Shown: positions 54,438-63,770, counted from the stretch's first letter. The stretch: 64,000 nt of DNA from Paenibacillus etheri (GCF_001012825.1 NZ_LCZJ02000018.1:237104-301103), one strand, 5' to 3'. Notes: generated by a model from the letters alone, not told the origin. Numbers and translations: made by a program.

Positions 54438-55107
54438 GACATTGGTAAAAATCTGTGGACTTCAGGACGTTGAAGTGCTAAAATCTATGGTACACTTACC
54501 ACTAGATTATATCGGATTTGTATTTGCACCTAGTCGTCGCAGGGTCACTCTGGAGCGTGCTTCCGAACTGATTGCTGAGCTTCCACAATGGAAGACTAGT
54601 GAAAAGCCTAAAGCTGCTGGGGTTTTTGTTAATCCGGAGCTGGATGAGCTGAAAGAACTGCTCGCCGTAGCGCCACTAGATGTCATTCAGCTGCATGGGC
54701 AGGAAAGTCCAGCCTTTTGTCAAAAGGTTCGGCAAGCTTTCCCACAAGTTCAGGTATGGAAGGCATTGTCTGTTACTGATAAAGAGCGTGATGACGCTGA
54801 TAACAACTATACATTGGAACAATACGCAGGCTCCGTTGATGCGGTATTGTTAGATACTTATGATCCTCAGCAGAGCGGTGGCTCTGGGCGCACATTCGCT
54901 TGGGAGAGGTTGCCTGATTATCAGGAAATCGCGCTACGAAAAGGTTTGCCGTTATTTGTGGCTGGAGGGCTTCATCCTAATAACGTAGGAGAGTTGCTAG
55001 ATACCTATGCTCCGTACGGAGTAGACGTATCTAGTGGAGTAGAGTGTGAAGGCATTAAAGATATTACTAAAATGACAGCTTTTGTGGAAAGGGTGAAGCA
55101 ATCATGA
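54430..55107 (+). CDS. trpF: Phosphoribosylanthranilate isomerase
   Basis: Amadori isomerisation of PRA to CdRP. The catalytic Cys is in VKICGLQ near the start, with [19 protein letters not shown] and the C-terminal [21 protein letters not shown] upstream favours the ATG at 54430 (225 residues); an earlier ATG at 54409 lies further into trpC. The catalytic Asp falls in [14 protein letters not shown]. Confidence 0.95.
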   Translation: MSETLVKICGLQDVEVLKSMVHLPLDYIGFVFAPSRRRVTLERASELIAELPQWKTSEKPKAAGVFVNPELDELKELLAVAPLDVIQLHGQESPAFCQKVRQAFPQVQVWKALSVTDKERDDADNNYTLEQYAGSVDAVLLDTYDPQQSGGSGRTFAWERLPDYQEIALRKGLPLFVAGGLHPNNVGELLDTYAPYGVDVSSGVECEGIKDITKMTAFVERVKQS

Positions 55108-56303
55108 CACAAGTACCGGACCAGCATGGACGTTTCGGTTCATTCGGAGGGCGCTTCGTGCCCGAAACTTTGATGACTGCATTGATTGAGTTGGAGGAAG
55201 CCTATCGGAAGTACTCGGCGGACCCGGCTTTTCAAGAAGAAATAGATTATCTATTAAAGCAATATTCCGGACGGGAGACCCCGCTATATTATGCGGAACG
55301 TCTAAGTAAACATCTGGGAGAAGCTAAAATATATTTGAAGCGTGAAGATTTGAATCATACGGGTGCTCATAAGATTAACAATGCGATTGGTCAGGGAATT
55401 CTGGCTAAAATGATGGGTAAAACCAAGGTGATTGCTGAGACTGGAGCCGGTCAGCATGGTGTAGCTACTGCTACGGTTGCAGCTCTGCTTGGTATGGAGT
55501 GTAAGGTGTTTATGGGAGAAGAGGATACTCGTCGCCAGGCACTCAATGTATTCCGCATGAAGCTGCTTGGTGCTGAGGTGATTCCCGTTACTTCCGGATC
55601 GCGCACCTTAAAAGATGCCGGCAACGAAGCGCTTCGATACTGGGTTAGCAATGTGGAGGACACTTTTTATATCCTCGGTTCTGCCGTAGGCCCGCATCCT
55701 TATCCGATGATGGTTCGTAACTTCCAGCGGGTTATTGGTGATGAAACGCGGCGCCAGATTCTAGAGGCTGAAGGAAGACTGCCGGATGTGCTCGTAGCTG
55801 CTGTAGGTGGCGGTAGTAATGCTATCGGCATGTTCTATCCATTCGTAGAGGATAAAAGTGTCGGTATGATTGGTGTTGAGGCAGCAGGGAAAGGAATTGA
55901 CACACCTTATCATGCGGCGACTATGAGTAAGGGGACTCATGGGGTATTTCAGGGCTCGATGAGCTATCTACTGCAAGATGAGCATGGTCAAGTAACAGAG
56001 GCTCATTCCATCTCTGCAGGTCTGGATTATCCTGGTGTAGGTCCTGAACACTCCTATTTAAAAGATATCGAACGCGCAAAATATGTCCCGATTACAGATG
56101 CAGAGGCGCTAGATGCTCTGAAGCTGCTATGTGTGACGGAAGGCATTATTCCAGCGTTGGAATCAGCACATGCGATAGCCCATGTAGTGAAGATGGGTCC
56201 AACCCTTACCAAGGATGATGTTGTTGTTATCTGCCTGTCAGGCCGGGGAGACAAAGATGTGGAATCCATCATGGCGTACACAGAAGGGAAGGGAAAGGAA
56301 TGA
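55104..56303 (+). CDS. trpB: Tryptophan synthase beta chain
   Basis: PLP enzyme joining indole and serine. The PLP Lys is in [13 protein letters not shown] (about residue 89), the phosphate-binding loop in [10 protein letters not shown] (about 233) and substrate loop [10 protein letters not shown] (about 112). 399 residues. The start overlaps trpF and the stop overlaps trpA, both as ATGA. Confidence 0.98.
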   Translation: MTQVPDQHGRFGSFGGRFVPETLMTALIELEEAYRKYSADPAFQEEIDYLLKQYSGRETPLYYAERLSKHLGEAKIYLKREDLNHTGAHKINNAIGQGILAKMMGKTKVIAETGAGQHGVATATVAALLGMECKVFMGEEDTRRQALNVFRMKLLGAEVIPVTSGSRTLKDAGNEALRYWVSNVEDTFYILGSAVGPHPYPMMVRNFQRVIGDETRRQILEAEGRLPDVLVAAVGGGSNAIGMFYPFVEDKSVGMIGVEAAGKGIDTPYHAATMSKGTHGVFQGSMSYLLQDEHGQVTEAHSISAGLDYPGVGPEHSYLKDIERAKYVPITDAEALDALKLLCVTEGIIPALESAHAIAHVVKMGPTLTKDDVVVICLSGRGDKDVESIMAYTEGKGKE

Positions 56304-57124
56304 CAACTGAAACTACAAACCGAATGGATTTGGTATTCCGGAAGCTTAAAGCTGAAGAACAGATGGCATTGATTCCTTTTCTGACGGTTGGAGATCCTGA
56401 TCTGGAGACTACTCTTGCTATCATCTCAGAACTGGAGGCGGCAGGTGCTGATATTTTGGAGCTAGGAGTACCTTACTCTGATCCGCTAGCAGATGGTCCT
56501 GTTATTCAGCGAGCGTCTGCACGAGCTCTGCGGGGTGAAGTTCACCTGCGTACCTGCATGGAGACCGCGTTAAAAGCTCGTCAAGCCGGAAGCAATTTAC
56601 CATTTATTTTGTTTTCCTATTACAATCCTATCCTGCAAATGGGGCTGGATACATTTTTCGCAGAACTGAATGCTCATGAGATTAGTGGACTTATTATCCC
56701 GGATCTTCCAGTCGAGGAATCAGATGAGATGCGTCGCCGCAGTAGTGAAGTTGGGGTTAATCTCATTCCATTAGTTGCACCGACGTCAAGTGAACGGATC
56801 GCAAAGATAGTATCGGGTGCTAGTGGGTTTATCTATTGTGTATCCTCATTAGGGGTGACAGGAGAACGATCTACTTTTCATGCGGATGTAGATGACTTTA
56901 TTGATTCTGTACGTCAAGCAACAGACCTGCCAGTAGCGGTTGGCTTTGGTATTTCAACTGGTGAACAGGTTGCCCGCTTTGCGCAGATTTGCGATGGTGT
57001 TGTAGTAGGCAGTGCCATTGTTCGCAAAATAGAAGAGGTTATTCCGCTGCTCGATCATCCTGCTACGAGGAATGAGGGGCTGTTGCAAATTCGAGAATTT
57101 GTGGCACAATTAAAAAGACCATAA
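56300..57124 (+). CDS. trpA: Tryptophan synthase alpha chain
   Basis: Splits indoleglycerol phosphate to indole and glyceraldehyde 3-phosphate and channels indole to TrpB. The catalytic Glu is in [19 protein letters not shown] (about residue 53) and the Asp in [11 protein letters not shown] (about residue 132). 274 residues. AGGGAAAGGAATG start with a 4-base overlap. Confidence 0.97.
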   Translation: MTTETTNRMDLVFRKLKAEEQMALIPFLTVGDPDLETTLAIISELEAAGADILELGVPYSDPLADGPVIQRASARALRGEVHLRTCMETALKARQAGSNLPFILFSYYNPILQMGLDTFFAELNAHEISGLIIPDLPVEESDEMRRRSSEVGVNLIPLVAPTSSERIAKIVSGASGFIYCVSSLGVTGERSTFHADVDDFIDSVRQATDLPVAVGFGISTGEQVARFAQICDGVVVGSAIVRKIEEVIPLLDHPATRNEGLLQIREFVAQLKRP

Positions 57125-57183
57125 CAGTGTCATTCTGACCTGTGTATAGTGGAGCAATCAACTATGGAGAGCGAGGACTATTC

Positions 57184-58281
57184 ATGAATCCAAAACCGAA
57201 TATAGTTAATCTTCCTGTCTACAAACCAGGGAAACCTATAGACGAAGTCAAGAAGGAGCACGGCTTAAGTGAGGTTATTAAGCTTGCATCCAATGAGAAC
57301 CCGTATGGAGCTTCACCAAGTGCTAAAGAAGCTATTCTAGCAGAGCTTGAGAATCTTTATCTTTATCCGGACGGCTCGGCAGTAGAGCTGACGGCAGCAC
57401 TTGCCAACCGTCTTGGCGTGAATAACGATAATATTATTTTTGGCTGTGGCTCAGACGAGATTATTGCTCTTATTGCTCGTGCCTTCTTCTTGCCAGGTGA
57501 TGAGACAATCATGGCTGACCAGACCTTCTCTGTGTATAAGAGTAACGCAGAAATCGAAGGTGCTGTGTCCATTGAGGTACCGCTTGTAAATGGCACACAT
57601 GATTTGGATGGGATGCTGAATCGTATAACGGATCGTACAAAGGTTATTTGGGTCTGCAATCCGAACAACCCGACAGGAACCATAGTTCCAGAAGAAGCTT
57701 TGATTACTTTCCTGGATGCTGTGCCTTCCAATGTAATGGTTGTCCTTGATGAAGCATACTGTGAGTACGTAACAGATCTTTCTTACTCAAACGGCATCCA
57801 GCTATTGGATCGTTACAAGAATCTAGTTGTGCTTCGCACATTCTCCAAAATTTATGGCTTAGCTGCTTTGCGTATTGGTTATGGCGTTGCTAGTCCTGAG
57901 ATTATTTCATTAATCAACAAGGTGCGTGAGCCTTTCAATACCTCTCGTCTTGCACAAGCGGCGGCTCTTGCTGCCTTGAATGACCAAGACTACGTGCAGG
58001 AATGCCGTCGTCTTAATAGCGCGGGTATTGTTCAATTGCAAGGTGAATTCAAACGTCTGGGCCTAGAATCCTTCCCTGCACACGGAAACTTCATTATGGT
58101 GGATGTTCGTATGCCTGCCACAGAGGTCTTCGAAGCATTGATGCGTAAAGGAATCATCGTAAGAGCGGGCCATCAGGTTTACCCGACTTATATTCGAACC
58201 ACTGTGGGTTCAGTTGAGCAGAATACAGCGTTTATAACCGCTCTGGAACAAATTCTTATAGAGTATGGTGTACGCGCTTAG
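57184..58281 (+). CDS. hisC: Histidinol-phosphate aminotransferase (also aromatic aminotransferase)
   Basis: PLP aminotransferase; in B. subtilis the HisC of this operon serves histidine and also phenylalanine/tyrosine synthesis. Features are SNENPYGASPSA, NPNNPTGT (about residue 160), the conserved Tyr in DEAYCEY, PLP Lys in FSKIYGLAALRIGYG (about 222) and Arg near the C-terminus. The ATG at 57184 follows GAGCGAGGAC; 365 residues. It lies between trpA and tyrA as in B. subtilis. Confidence 0.95.
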   Translation: MNPKPNIVNLPVYKPGKPIDEVKKEHGLSEVIKLASNENPYGASPSAKEAILAELENLYLYPDGSAVELTAALANRLGVNNDNIIFGCGSDEIIALIARAFFLPGDETIMADQTFSVYKSNAEIEGAVSIEVPLVNGTHDLDGMLNRITDRTKVIWVCNPNNPTGTIVPEEALITFLDAVPSNVMVVLDEAYCEYVTDLSYSNGIQLLDRYKNLVVLRTFSKIYGLAALRIGYGVASPEIISLINKVREPFNTSRLAQAAALAALNDQDYVQECRRLNSAGIVQLQGEFKRLGLESFPAHGNFIMVDVRMPATEVFEALMRKGIIVRAGHQVYPTYIRTTVGSVEQNTAFITALEQILIEYGVRA

Positions 58282-58328
58282 TAATAAACAGCAGGACTAG
58301 ACTAAAAAAGGCAGGTAGTTCAAAGAAC

Positions 58329-59423
58329 ATGACGACAAAAATAGCTATATTCGGTGTCGGTCTGATCGGAGGCTCACTGGCCCTTTGCTTTAAAGGCAAG
58401 GAGGGCCTGACCGTCGTAGGACATGCCCACCGTCCTGAATCCGCGAGTAAATATATAAGCAGAGGTGTGGTAGATCATGCCACGCTTTCTGTTGAAGAAG
58501 CAGCACTTGATGCTGATTTCATTTTTTTATGTGTACCTGTAGGAATGTTAGAGGATTATCTGCAGCAGTTAAGCAAATTGCCTCTAAAACCCGGCTGTAT
58601 TATTACAGATGTCGGTAGTACGAAAGCTAGTATTGCCTCATGTGCAGTCTCTTTAGATATTCCCGGAGTACATTTTATCGGCGGACACCCAATGGCAGGA
58701 TCAGAACGCTCAGGTGTTGAGGCAGCTTCATCTTTGCTATTTGAGAATGCTTATTACGTGTTAACGCCACCTCCAGGCGTACCAGACGAAGCTTATCATG
58801 CACTTGAGTCTTTACTGCACCACACAAGAGCGCAGATTGTACGCCTTGATCCAGAACGTCATGATGAGATTGTAGGCGCCATTAGTCATTTACCGCATAT
58901 TATTGCCGTTGCTCTTGTGAATCAGATTCGTGCCTATGATGATACCGACTCCTTATATAGCACATTAGCTGCAGGGGGCTTTCGGGATATTACACGGATT
59001 GCGTCCAGCGATCCTATAATTTGGAGAGACATTTTGCTGAACAATCGTCCTGTAATGCTTCGTTTATTAAAGGATTGGAACGAGGAAGTTTCTTCTTTTG
59101 TTCGTCTACTGGAAAGTGAAGATGGCGTAGGGATTGAAGAGGCATTCCAAGAAGCGAATGGCTTCCGCAGTCAGTTACCTGAACGGCGTAAAGGCATGAT
59201 AGCGCCTTTATTTGACCTACATATTGATGTACCGGATCATCCGGGGATTATCGGTCGTATCGCTACTGAGCTGGGGGACCAAGGAATTAACCTTAGCAAC
59301 GTACAAATCATCGAGAGTCGTGAAGATGTGCCGGGTATTATGCGTCTATCTTTCCGTCAGGAGAACGATATGGAGCGAGCGAAAGTGCTCCTGCAGCAGC
59401 ACGATTATACCGTATATGTGTAG
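58329..59423 (+). CDS. tyrA: Prephenate dehydrogenase with C-terminal ACT domain
   Basis: NAD-dependent oxidative decarboxylation of prephenate to 4-hydroxyphenylpyruvate. The N-terminal Rossmann motif is GVGLIGGSLAL, the catalytic His region GGHPMAGSERSG (about residue 120), and the C-terminal ACT domain (about 292-364) begins LHIDVPDHPGIIGRIA. 364 residues. It is the last gene of the supra-operon here; aroE, which follows in B. subtilis, is absent. Confidence 0.96.
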   Translation: MTTKIAIFGVGLIGGSLALCFKGKEGLTVVGHAHRPESASKYISRGVVDHATLSVEEAALDADFIFLCVPVGMLEDYLQQLSKLPLKPGCIITDVGSTKASIASCAVSLDIPGVHFIGGHPMAGSERSGVEAASSLLFENAYYVLTPPPGVPDEAYHALESLLHHTRAQIVRLDPERHDEIVGAISHLPHIIAVALVNQIRAYDDTDSLYSTLAAGGFRDITRIASSDPIIWRDILLNNRPVMLRLLKDWNEEVSSFVRLLESEDGVGIEEAFQEANGFRSQLPERRKGMIAPLFDLHIDVPDHPGIIGRIATELGDQGINLSNVQIIESREDVPGIMRLSFRQENDMERAKVLLQQHDYTVYV

Positions 59424-59429
59424 TTTGCG

Positions 59430-59460
59430 GCCCTTCCAATATGGAGGGGCTTTTATTTAT
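59430..59460 (+). terminator. Terminator after tyrA
   Basis: GCCCTTCC/GGAGGGGC with a 5-base loop, followed by TTTTATTTATT. Confidence 0.82.
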
Positions 59461-59558
59461 TATGGGATCTGAAAAAGCATAACGCTGAGAACAGCTACTG
59501 CTTCAAGTGGATGCAGAAGAGGGTATTAGTGACTATGAGTAATACAGCGCTTACAAGC

Positions 59559-59651
59559 AAAAAAAAGACCGCTTACAAAGTAAGCGGCTACAGTTCACAA
59601 TAAATTGGAACCGTGTAGTATTTGGATAGGAGTGGAGAGAAACCATACTGT
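59559..59651 (-). ncRNA. Predicted small RNA of about 93 bases
   Basis: The minus strand has a perfect promoter just upstream and ends in the strong terminator CCGCTTAC-UUU-GUAAGCGG followed by U-rich UCUUUUUUUU. The RNA between carries a pyrimidine-rich, unpaired-looking CUCUCCACUCCUAUCC near its 5' end, of the kind that pairs with Shine-Dalgarno sequences. No ribosome site lies in front of the only early AUG. No protein gene on this strand uses this terminator. Existence is inferred from promoter plus terminator; targets are unknown. Confidence 0.7.
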
Positions 59652-59657
59652 ACTTTT

Positions 59658-59686
59658 ATTATATGTATACGTTTACATTTTGTCAA
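59658..59686 (-). promoter_or_regulatory. Perfect-consensus SigA promoter of the small RNA
   Basis: Read on the minus strand: TTGACA (plus 59681-59686), a 17-base spacer, TATAAT (plus 59658-59663). Both hexamers match the SigA consensus at all twelve positions, the best promoter I found in the window. Confidence 0.85.
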
Positions 59687-60096
59687 CAGTTTATTAAAAA
59701 GAGATAAAAGCCATATTACAGTGATCAAAGTCTTATTGTTGAAGTTAATGTTCGTTTATAGTCTGTTGTCAGGTTGTGCTGACGAGATTACTGCTCTGAA
59801 GTCTATTAATGTCATCCTATGAGAATCTGTGATACAATAGATCTGGTATATTTCTAGATTCGTTATAAATTTATATGCTCTTAGGAGTATGCCATTTTTC
59901 TTTTTATATTCATCACAATCATCATGCCTTAACTATAAGGTGTTTGAATATACATAGGTGTATTTCAAAATTGAAGAACGGATAAGTTGCACGTCATTCA
60001 TTATCCCTAAATTTCCACGGGGAACGGTTGTCCTACATAAAATGTCGACAATATTGTTTCTTCTTGTAATAAACTAAAAATTTGCAGTAAAACACC
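59687..60096. other. Gene-free AT-rich region
   Basis: About 400 AT-rich bases between the small RNA promoter and the sigma factor promoter. A frame of about 66 codons starting at 59622 crosses part of this region, but it has poor codon use and no good start site, so I do not call a gene. Confidence 0.5.
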
Positions 60097-60125
60097 GCAA
60101 CTTTTAAAGCCCAAACCGGTATAAT
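60097..60125 (+). promoter_or_regulatory. Candidate ECF-type promoter of the sigma factor gene
   Basis: GCAACTTTT (60097-60105) followed by CCGGTATAA (60117-60125) resembles the AAC...CGT pattern of ECF promoters and would allow autoregulation. The TATAAT at 60120-60125 could instead be a SigA -10, but no SigA -35 is present. Confidence 0.4.
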
Positions 60126-60179
60126 AAGTACGGACCGGACGGGAAAAGACGTGCAAGGGCGAGGAGGGCCAATCTCACC

Positions 60180-60767
60180 ATGACGGATTCCCAGTTGATC
60201 CAGGAAATCAAACAAGGTAACACAGAACTATATTCAGAATTAATGCGTCGTTATCAACGGAAAATATTGGCATTTGTATATCATATGCTTAGAAACTCAC
60301 AAATGGAGCTAATTGCAGAGGACCTTTGTTCGGAGACTTTCTACAAGGCATTCCGTAGCTTGCATTCCTTTCGAGAGGTAGATGCTTCCTTTTCAACGTG
60401 GTTGTACACTATTGCTCGTAATACTGTGCTAAGTGAGCTTCGTAAAAATCGTGCCGGAAATGTATCCCTAGAAGAGAGCGGATATACTCCCGTTGCACCG
60501 TTTGAAGTAGCGCCTGAGCAGGCTGCATTGCGTAAAGAACGGATGAATTTGGTCCGTGAGGCAATTAATAATCTTCCGGAGAAACAACGCTCTGCGCTAA
60601 TCCTGCGTGAATATGATCAGATGGATTATCAAGAAATTGCAGAAATTCTGGATCAGAGTGTTAGCTCCGTGAAATCATTGTTGTTTCGTGCCAGAAGTAG
60701 TGTGAAGCTTCAACTCGAATCCTATTTCAATGAGCCTGAAGTTGAAGAGCAGGTTGAGAGGGTGTAA
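60180..60767 (+). CDS. ECF (extracytoplasmic function) RNA polymerase sigma factor
   Basis: A 195-residue sigma-70 family protein with only regions 2 and 4. Region 2 is about residues 20-90 (YQRKILAFVYHMLRN, AEDLCSETFYKAFRSLHSFR, FSTWLYTIARN) and region 4 about residues 120-180 (NLPEKQRSALILREYDQMDYQEIAEILDQSVSSVKSLLFRAR). GAGGAGGG precedes the ATG. The next gene, 5 bases downstream, encodes its probable anti-sigma factor. Which B. subtilis ECF factor it corresponds to cannot be told. Confidence 0.94.
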   Translation: MTDSQLIQEIKQGNTELYSELMRRYQRKILAFVYHMLRNSQMELIAEDLCSETFYKAFRSLHSFREVDASFSTWLYTIARNTVLSELRKNRAGNVSLEESGYTPVAPFEVAPEQAALRKERMNLVREAINNLPEKQRSALILREYDQMDYQEIAEILDQSVSSVKSLLFRARSSVKLQLESYFNEPEVEEQVERV

Positions 60768-60772
60768 GGCGA

Positions 60773-61363
60773 ATGAATTGCAGGGAAGCGCAAGAATGTA
60801 TTCCGCTCTTGTGGGACGCTCCCCCCACACATCCTAGGCGGATTTTGCTTGAAAAACATATTGAAACTTGTCCTTACTGCGCCGCTGAATGGTCTCTGTG
60901 GCAAGAGAGTAGCCAGCTTATGCACGATTTGAAGGAAGAGATTAGTGAAGAGCGTGCAGAAGTTATAAACGTTAAAGTTATGGAGCGGATTTATTTAGAG
61001 AGTCCTTGGTTGATGCCAGGTGATGGGAAATCCGCAGGGACATCTGCTATTGTTCGCCATAGACTTAGTCTCTGGATCGCTTGCTTCCTGGCAGTATTTT
61101 TGTCCAGTGTTCTTTACTTTACTATGTTTAGAACATCTGCTGATATCACTGTGGCTAAAAGTGGAATAGTAGAGACTGGCATTGCTGGTTCTATGGAATG
61201 GACATCCACTTATCCTATTTTAGGCTCTGAAGGTGGGATTATTGAACCACTTGTAGTAAATATGGGACCTACACATCCTCAATATTGGATGATGTTATCC
61301 ATGCTTGGCGTGGGTTTTGCAGTGTTTTCGTTAACCCGGCTGAATCGCTATCGCAGATCATAA
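60773..61363 (+). CDS. Zinc-binding anti-sigma factor (ZAS type), membrane protein
   Basis: A 196-residue partner of the preceding sigma factor. The N-terminal ZAS domain shows HIETCPYC (HxxxCxxC, about residues 30-37) with an upstream Cys in NCREAQECIPLLWD. A membrane helix lies at about 98-120 and a second near the C-terminus at about 170-188. The external part between them is only about 50 residues. Release by regulated proteolysis (for example PrsW-like plus RasP) is inferred from known ZAS systems. Confidence 0.88.
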   Translation: MNCREAQECIPLLWDAPPTHPRRILLEKHIETCPYCAAEWSLWQESSQLMHDLKEEISEERAEVINVKVMERIYLESPWLMPGDGKSAGTSAIVRHRLSLWIACFLAVFLSSVLYFTMFRTSADITVAKSGIVETGIAGSMEWTSTYPILGSEGGIIEPLVVNMGPTHPQYWMMLSMLGVGFAVFSLTRLNRYRRS

Positions 61364-61424
61364 AGGATCTATTGATGTATGACTTAGCAATTGCAGTATA
61401 TAATAGTGTTAAGAACGTTGTAGG

Positions 61425-61459
61425 AGTCCCTTAACGTAAAGTTACGAGGGGCTTTTTTT
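61425..61459 (+). terminator. Terminator after the sigma/anti-sigma operon
   Basis: AGTCCCT-AAC/GTTACGAGGGGCT with a small bulge and seven T. Confidence 0.82.
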
Positions 61460-61545
61460 GTATTCTAATACGTATAAAAGAAGACTTTTTATTTCATCCA
61501 TGTTACATTAAGAGACAAATACTTGGAGGAAAAGGGGGAGGCAAT

Positions 61546-62133
61546 ATGCTAATCGGCTTGATACGCCATGGATTGACGGACTGGAACGCAATTGGGAAGA
61601 TACAGGGGCAAAGTGATATTCCGCTTAATGATGAAGGACGGATGCAAGCTGCTATGCTTGCTGACCGCTTACTACAAGAACCGTATCGCTGGGATTGCTG
61701 TATTACAAGTAACCTATCCCGGGCAGCAGAGACAGGTAAGATTATCGCTGATAAATTAAATTTACCGCTGCTTGATCCTGATCATCGGATCCGGGAACGT
61801 GCCTACGGGCAGGTAGAAGGGCTAACTTCCGCTGAGCGTGAAGAGAAGTGGGGGAAAGACTGGAGTCTGCTTTCACTTGGTCAAGAAACCGACGAACAGC
61901 TTCAGGCTCGTGCACTTGCCTTTATGGAAGATATTTCTGCACAGCATCCCAATCGGAACATACTTGTCATATCTCATGGAGGGTTCCTCGCTCAACTGTA
62001 TACTGCACTTTACAAGGATAAATATTCGGAACGAATTGGGAATTTATCCCTGACGATTTTGGAAAAGAAAGAACGAGACTGGAACCCTATTTTATATAAT
62101 TGTACTCGCCATATCCTGCAAAACCAGCGTTAA
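61546..62133 (+). CDS. Histidine phosphatase (phosphoglycerate mutase-like) family protein
   Basis: A 195-residue branch-1 histidine phosphatase. The phospho-acceptor motif is LIRHGLTDWN (RHG, about residues 4-13), then SNLSRAAETGKIIA with the second Arg, RERAYGQVEG with Glu, and the second His in VISHGGFLAQL (about 147). AAAAGGGGGAGG precedes the ATG. Such enzymes act on phosphosugars, cobalamin precursors or related phosphoesters; the substrate here is unknown. Confidence 0.9.
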   Translation: MLIGLIRHGLTDWNAIGKIQGQSDIPLNDEGRMQAAMLADRLLQEPYRWDCCITSNLSRAAETGKIIADKLNLPLLDPDHRIRERAYGQVEGLTSAEREEKWGKDWSLLSLGQETDEQLQARALAFMEDISAQHPNRNILVISHGGFLAQLYTALYKDKYSERIGNLSLTILEKKERDWNPILYNCTRHILQNQR

Positions 62134-62157
62134 CCCGTGCATCGGGTTATTTTTTTT
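62131..62157 (+). terminator. Terminator overlapping the phosphatase stop codon
   Basis: TAACCCG/CGGGTTA with a TGCAT loop and eight T. The stem begins with the TAA stop codon itself. Confidence 0.85.
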
Positions 62158-62222
62158 GCGCTAAGGGGAATAAAATGGGCTGTATTTCCCATAATGGTAG
62201 TAAAACGGTGAGGCGATGAAAC

Positions 62223-63305
62223 ATGAATCTGGCGGATATGCTCACTTATGCAGATATTGGACAGCTGACCGCCATAGCGGGACGCTACCGGTGTGAATGT
62301 AAGCTGAATTCCAAACACGACTTGATCCAGAGTATTTTGATTATGCTTGGAAGCAGAAGTTTTATGGAGTCCCATATCCGGGAATGTGCTCCGGAGGATC
62401 TGCGGTTTCTGAATACATTACTTTTTGATGAACGCAGCCACTTTAGTCTGGAAGATTTGTTGGCTGTAGCTAGGCAGGCTTCTTTTGATGCTCCTGAAGG
62501 AAAGACTGGAGGTTTCCGAGAGATGGTTTCTCGTTTCAAAAGCGGCGGCTGGCTCTTTAGCGGTTCCTCCCAGCAAACCAGATACTTATTCCAAGTGCCT
62601 AAAGACTTGAAAGAACGCTTTCGTGAGACGATGAGCGCACACATCAAGGATAAGGTTACGGTTAGCTCTGAACCAGCCATGTATCGAAATGAAGGGGAAT
62701 TGTTATTAAGTGATCTGGTTATGCTTCTGAGATATATTAAGGAAAATGAGCCAGAGCTGAATCAGGGAGGGGCCATGTATAGGAGGTATCAGCAAGGAGT
62801 GATGAATGCACTTCATATTCCGGAGGATCTTCTTACCAAAGGCGGCTGGAGATTTGGTTATGGTAGGGCATGTGAGCATTATCCGCCTAGATTAGCGCTC
62901 CTGTATGATTATGTTCGTCATCGCCGCTGGATCACTGAAGAAGGTTTTCGGCTCAGGCTTACGGCGTCAGGAGAGGCAGTGTTGGCCGATGGAAAATGTG
63001 ACTCGTTGATGCAGATATTCTCTTTTTGGTTAAAACTATATAAGGGGGCTGTACCAAACCTACCTTCGCTTGTGTATTGGGTAAGTATTAGTGCTGGGAA
63101 TTGGGTGAGCGTACCTTCATTAGTGGATGGTGTAGGGTGGTTAATTAAACCGTTCTACTATGACAATGCTGCTTCAATTCTGGAGCAACGAATTATTCGG
63201 ATGATGGTGCACCTTGGGATGCTTAAATTAGGGGAGACCCCTGCTGGACTCGCTGTGATGATGACGCCGTGGGGGAAGGATATAGCCGTGCCTAAACATC
63301 TATAG
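62223..63305 (+). CDS. Unknown protein of 360 residues, helicase-associated-like winged-helix layout
   Basis: I do not recognise it with certainty. The soluble, basic protein begins MNLADMLTYADIGQLTAIAGRY with SKHDLIQSILIMLGSRSF, a pattern like small SAP or winged-helix modules. Its middle (DLVMLLRYIKENEPELNQGG, YRRYQQGVMNALHI) and end (WLIKPFYYDNAASILEQRIIRMMVHLGMLKLG) suggest repeated winged-helix units, as in XPB/Ssl2-associated N-terminal domains of bacterial proteins. It has no Walker motif. GTGAGGCGATGAAAC precedes the ATG. Confidence 0.65.
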   Translation: MNLADMLTYADIGQLTAIAGRYRCECKLNSKHDLIQSILIMLGSRSFMESHIRECAPEDLRFLNTLLFDERSHFSLEDLLAVARQASFDAPEGKTGGFREMVSRFKSGGWLFSGSSQQTRYLFQVPKDLKERFRETMSAHIKDKVTVSSEPAMYRNEGELLLSDLVMLLRYIKENEPELNQGGAMYRRYQQGVMNALHIPEDLLTKGGWRFGYGRACEHYPPRLALLYDYVRHRRWITEEGFRLRLTASGEAVLADGKCDSLMQIFSFWLKLYKGAVPNLPSLVYWVSISAGNWVSVPSLVDGVGWLIKPFYYDNAASILEQRIIRMMVHLGMLKLGETPAGLAVMMTPWGKDIAVPKHL

Positions 63306-63327
63306 TAGTATGGAGGCATACAAGCAA

Positions 63328-63521
63328 ATGCTTATGGGGATTACATACGTAGATGAGGACTTCACTTAGGTTGTTGGTAGGAACAATAGATGAAGTATTG
63401 ATCAGAATAGGTAAATATGTAGAACGTAGACAGGATTGTTGAATATGATTTAGTAGGTGCCGTCACTTTTGAAACCGAAAACAAAATCATCTTGATGGAT
63501 ATCAAAATAGTAAAGCAATAA
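63328..63521 (+). pseudogene. Possible degenerate small gene
   Basis: ATG 63328 opens MLMGITYVDEDFT and stops early. In another frame a protein-like stretch DRIVEYDLVGAVTFETENKIILMDIKIVKQ-like segment (about 63430-63521) ends at TAA. Together they suggest a frameshifted and decayed gene, but no family is recognised and the reading is uncertain. Confidence 0.3.
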
Positions 63522-63550
63522 GGATCTCTTAAACAGCGGAGGTGTATCGA

Positions 63551-63730
63551 ATGGACAAAATGAAGGCTACGTACGAAGTGATGCTAGGACTTGCGGCAGA
63601 AATGGTGTGGGATGAAGCGCTGCGAAAGCGTCGCTCCGACATCTTGCACCGTGAGATTGACACGGCGCTGGCTACAGGAGATGAATTGGCTTTTCGAAAT
63701 CTTACAGAAGAACTTAAAAGTTTGGCATAA
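63551..63730 (+). CDS. IDEAL-domain small protein
   Basis: A 59-residue protein whose C-terminal half (LHREIDTALATGDELAFRNLTEEL) is an IDEAL domain, as at the C-terminus of YpiB-type proteins of Bacillus. GCGGAGGTG selects the ATG at 63551. B. subtilis has ypiB at this place after tyrA-aroE-ypiA; here only the IDEAL part with a short helical head is present. Function unknown; IDEAL domains occur in small regulatory proteins such as ComK-region and CotJ-like partners, so binding is plausible. Confidence 0.8.
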   Translation: MDKMKATYEVMLGLAAEMVWDEALRKRRSDILHREIDTALATGDELAFRNLTEELKSLA

Positions 63731-63739
63731 AGAAATGCG

Positions 63740-63770
63740 AGAAATGCGCTTAGCGCATTTCTTTTTTTTA
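63740..63770 (+). terminator. Terminator after the IDEAL-domain gene
   Basis: AGAAATGCGC/GCGCATTTCT with a 3-base loop and eight T. Confidence 0.88.

Noticed and set aside
59622-59822. 66-codon plus-strand frame after tyrA
   Set aside because: Starts within the predicted small RNA unit, has no convincing ribosome site and has random-looking composition.
60033-60215. 60-codon minus-strand frame over the sigma factor promoter
   Set aside because: Overlaps the sigma factor start and promoter, no start signal; treated as chance.
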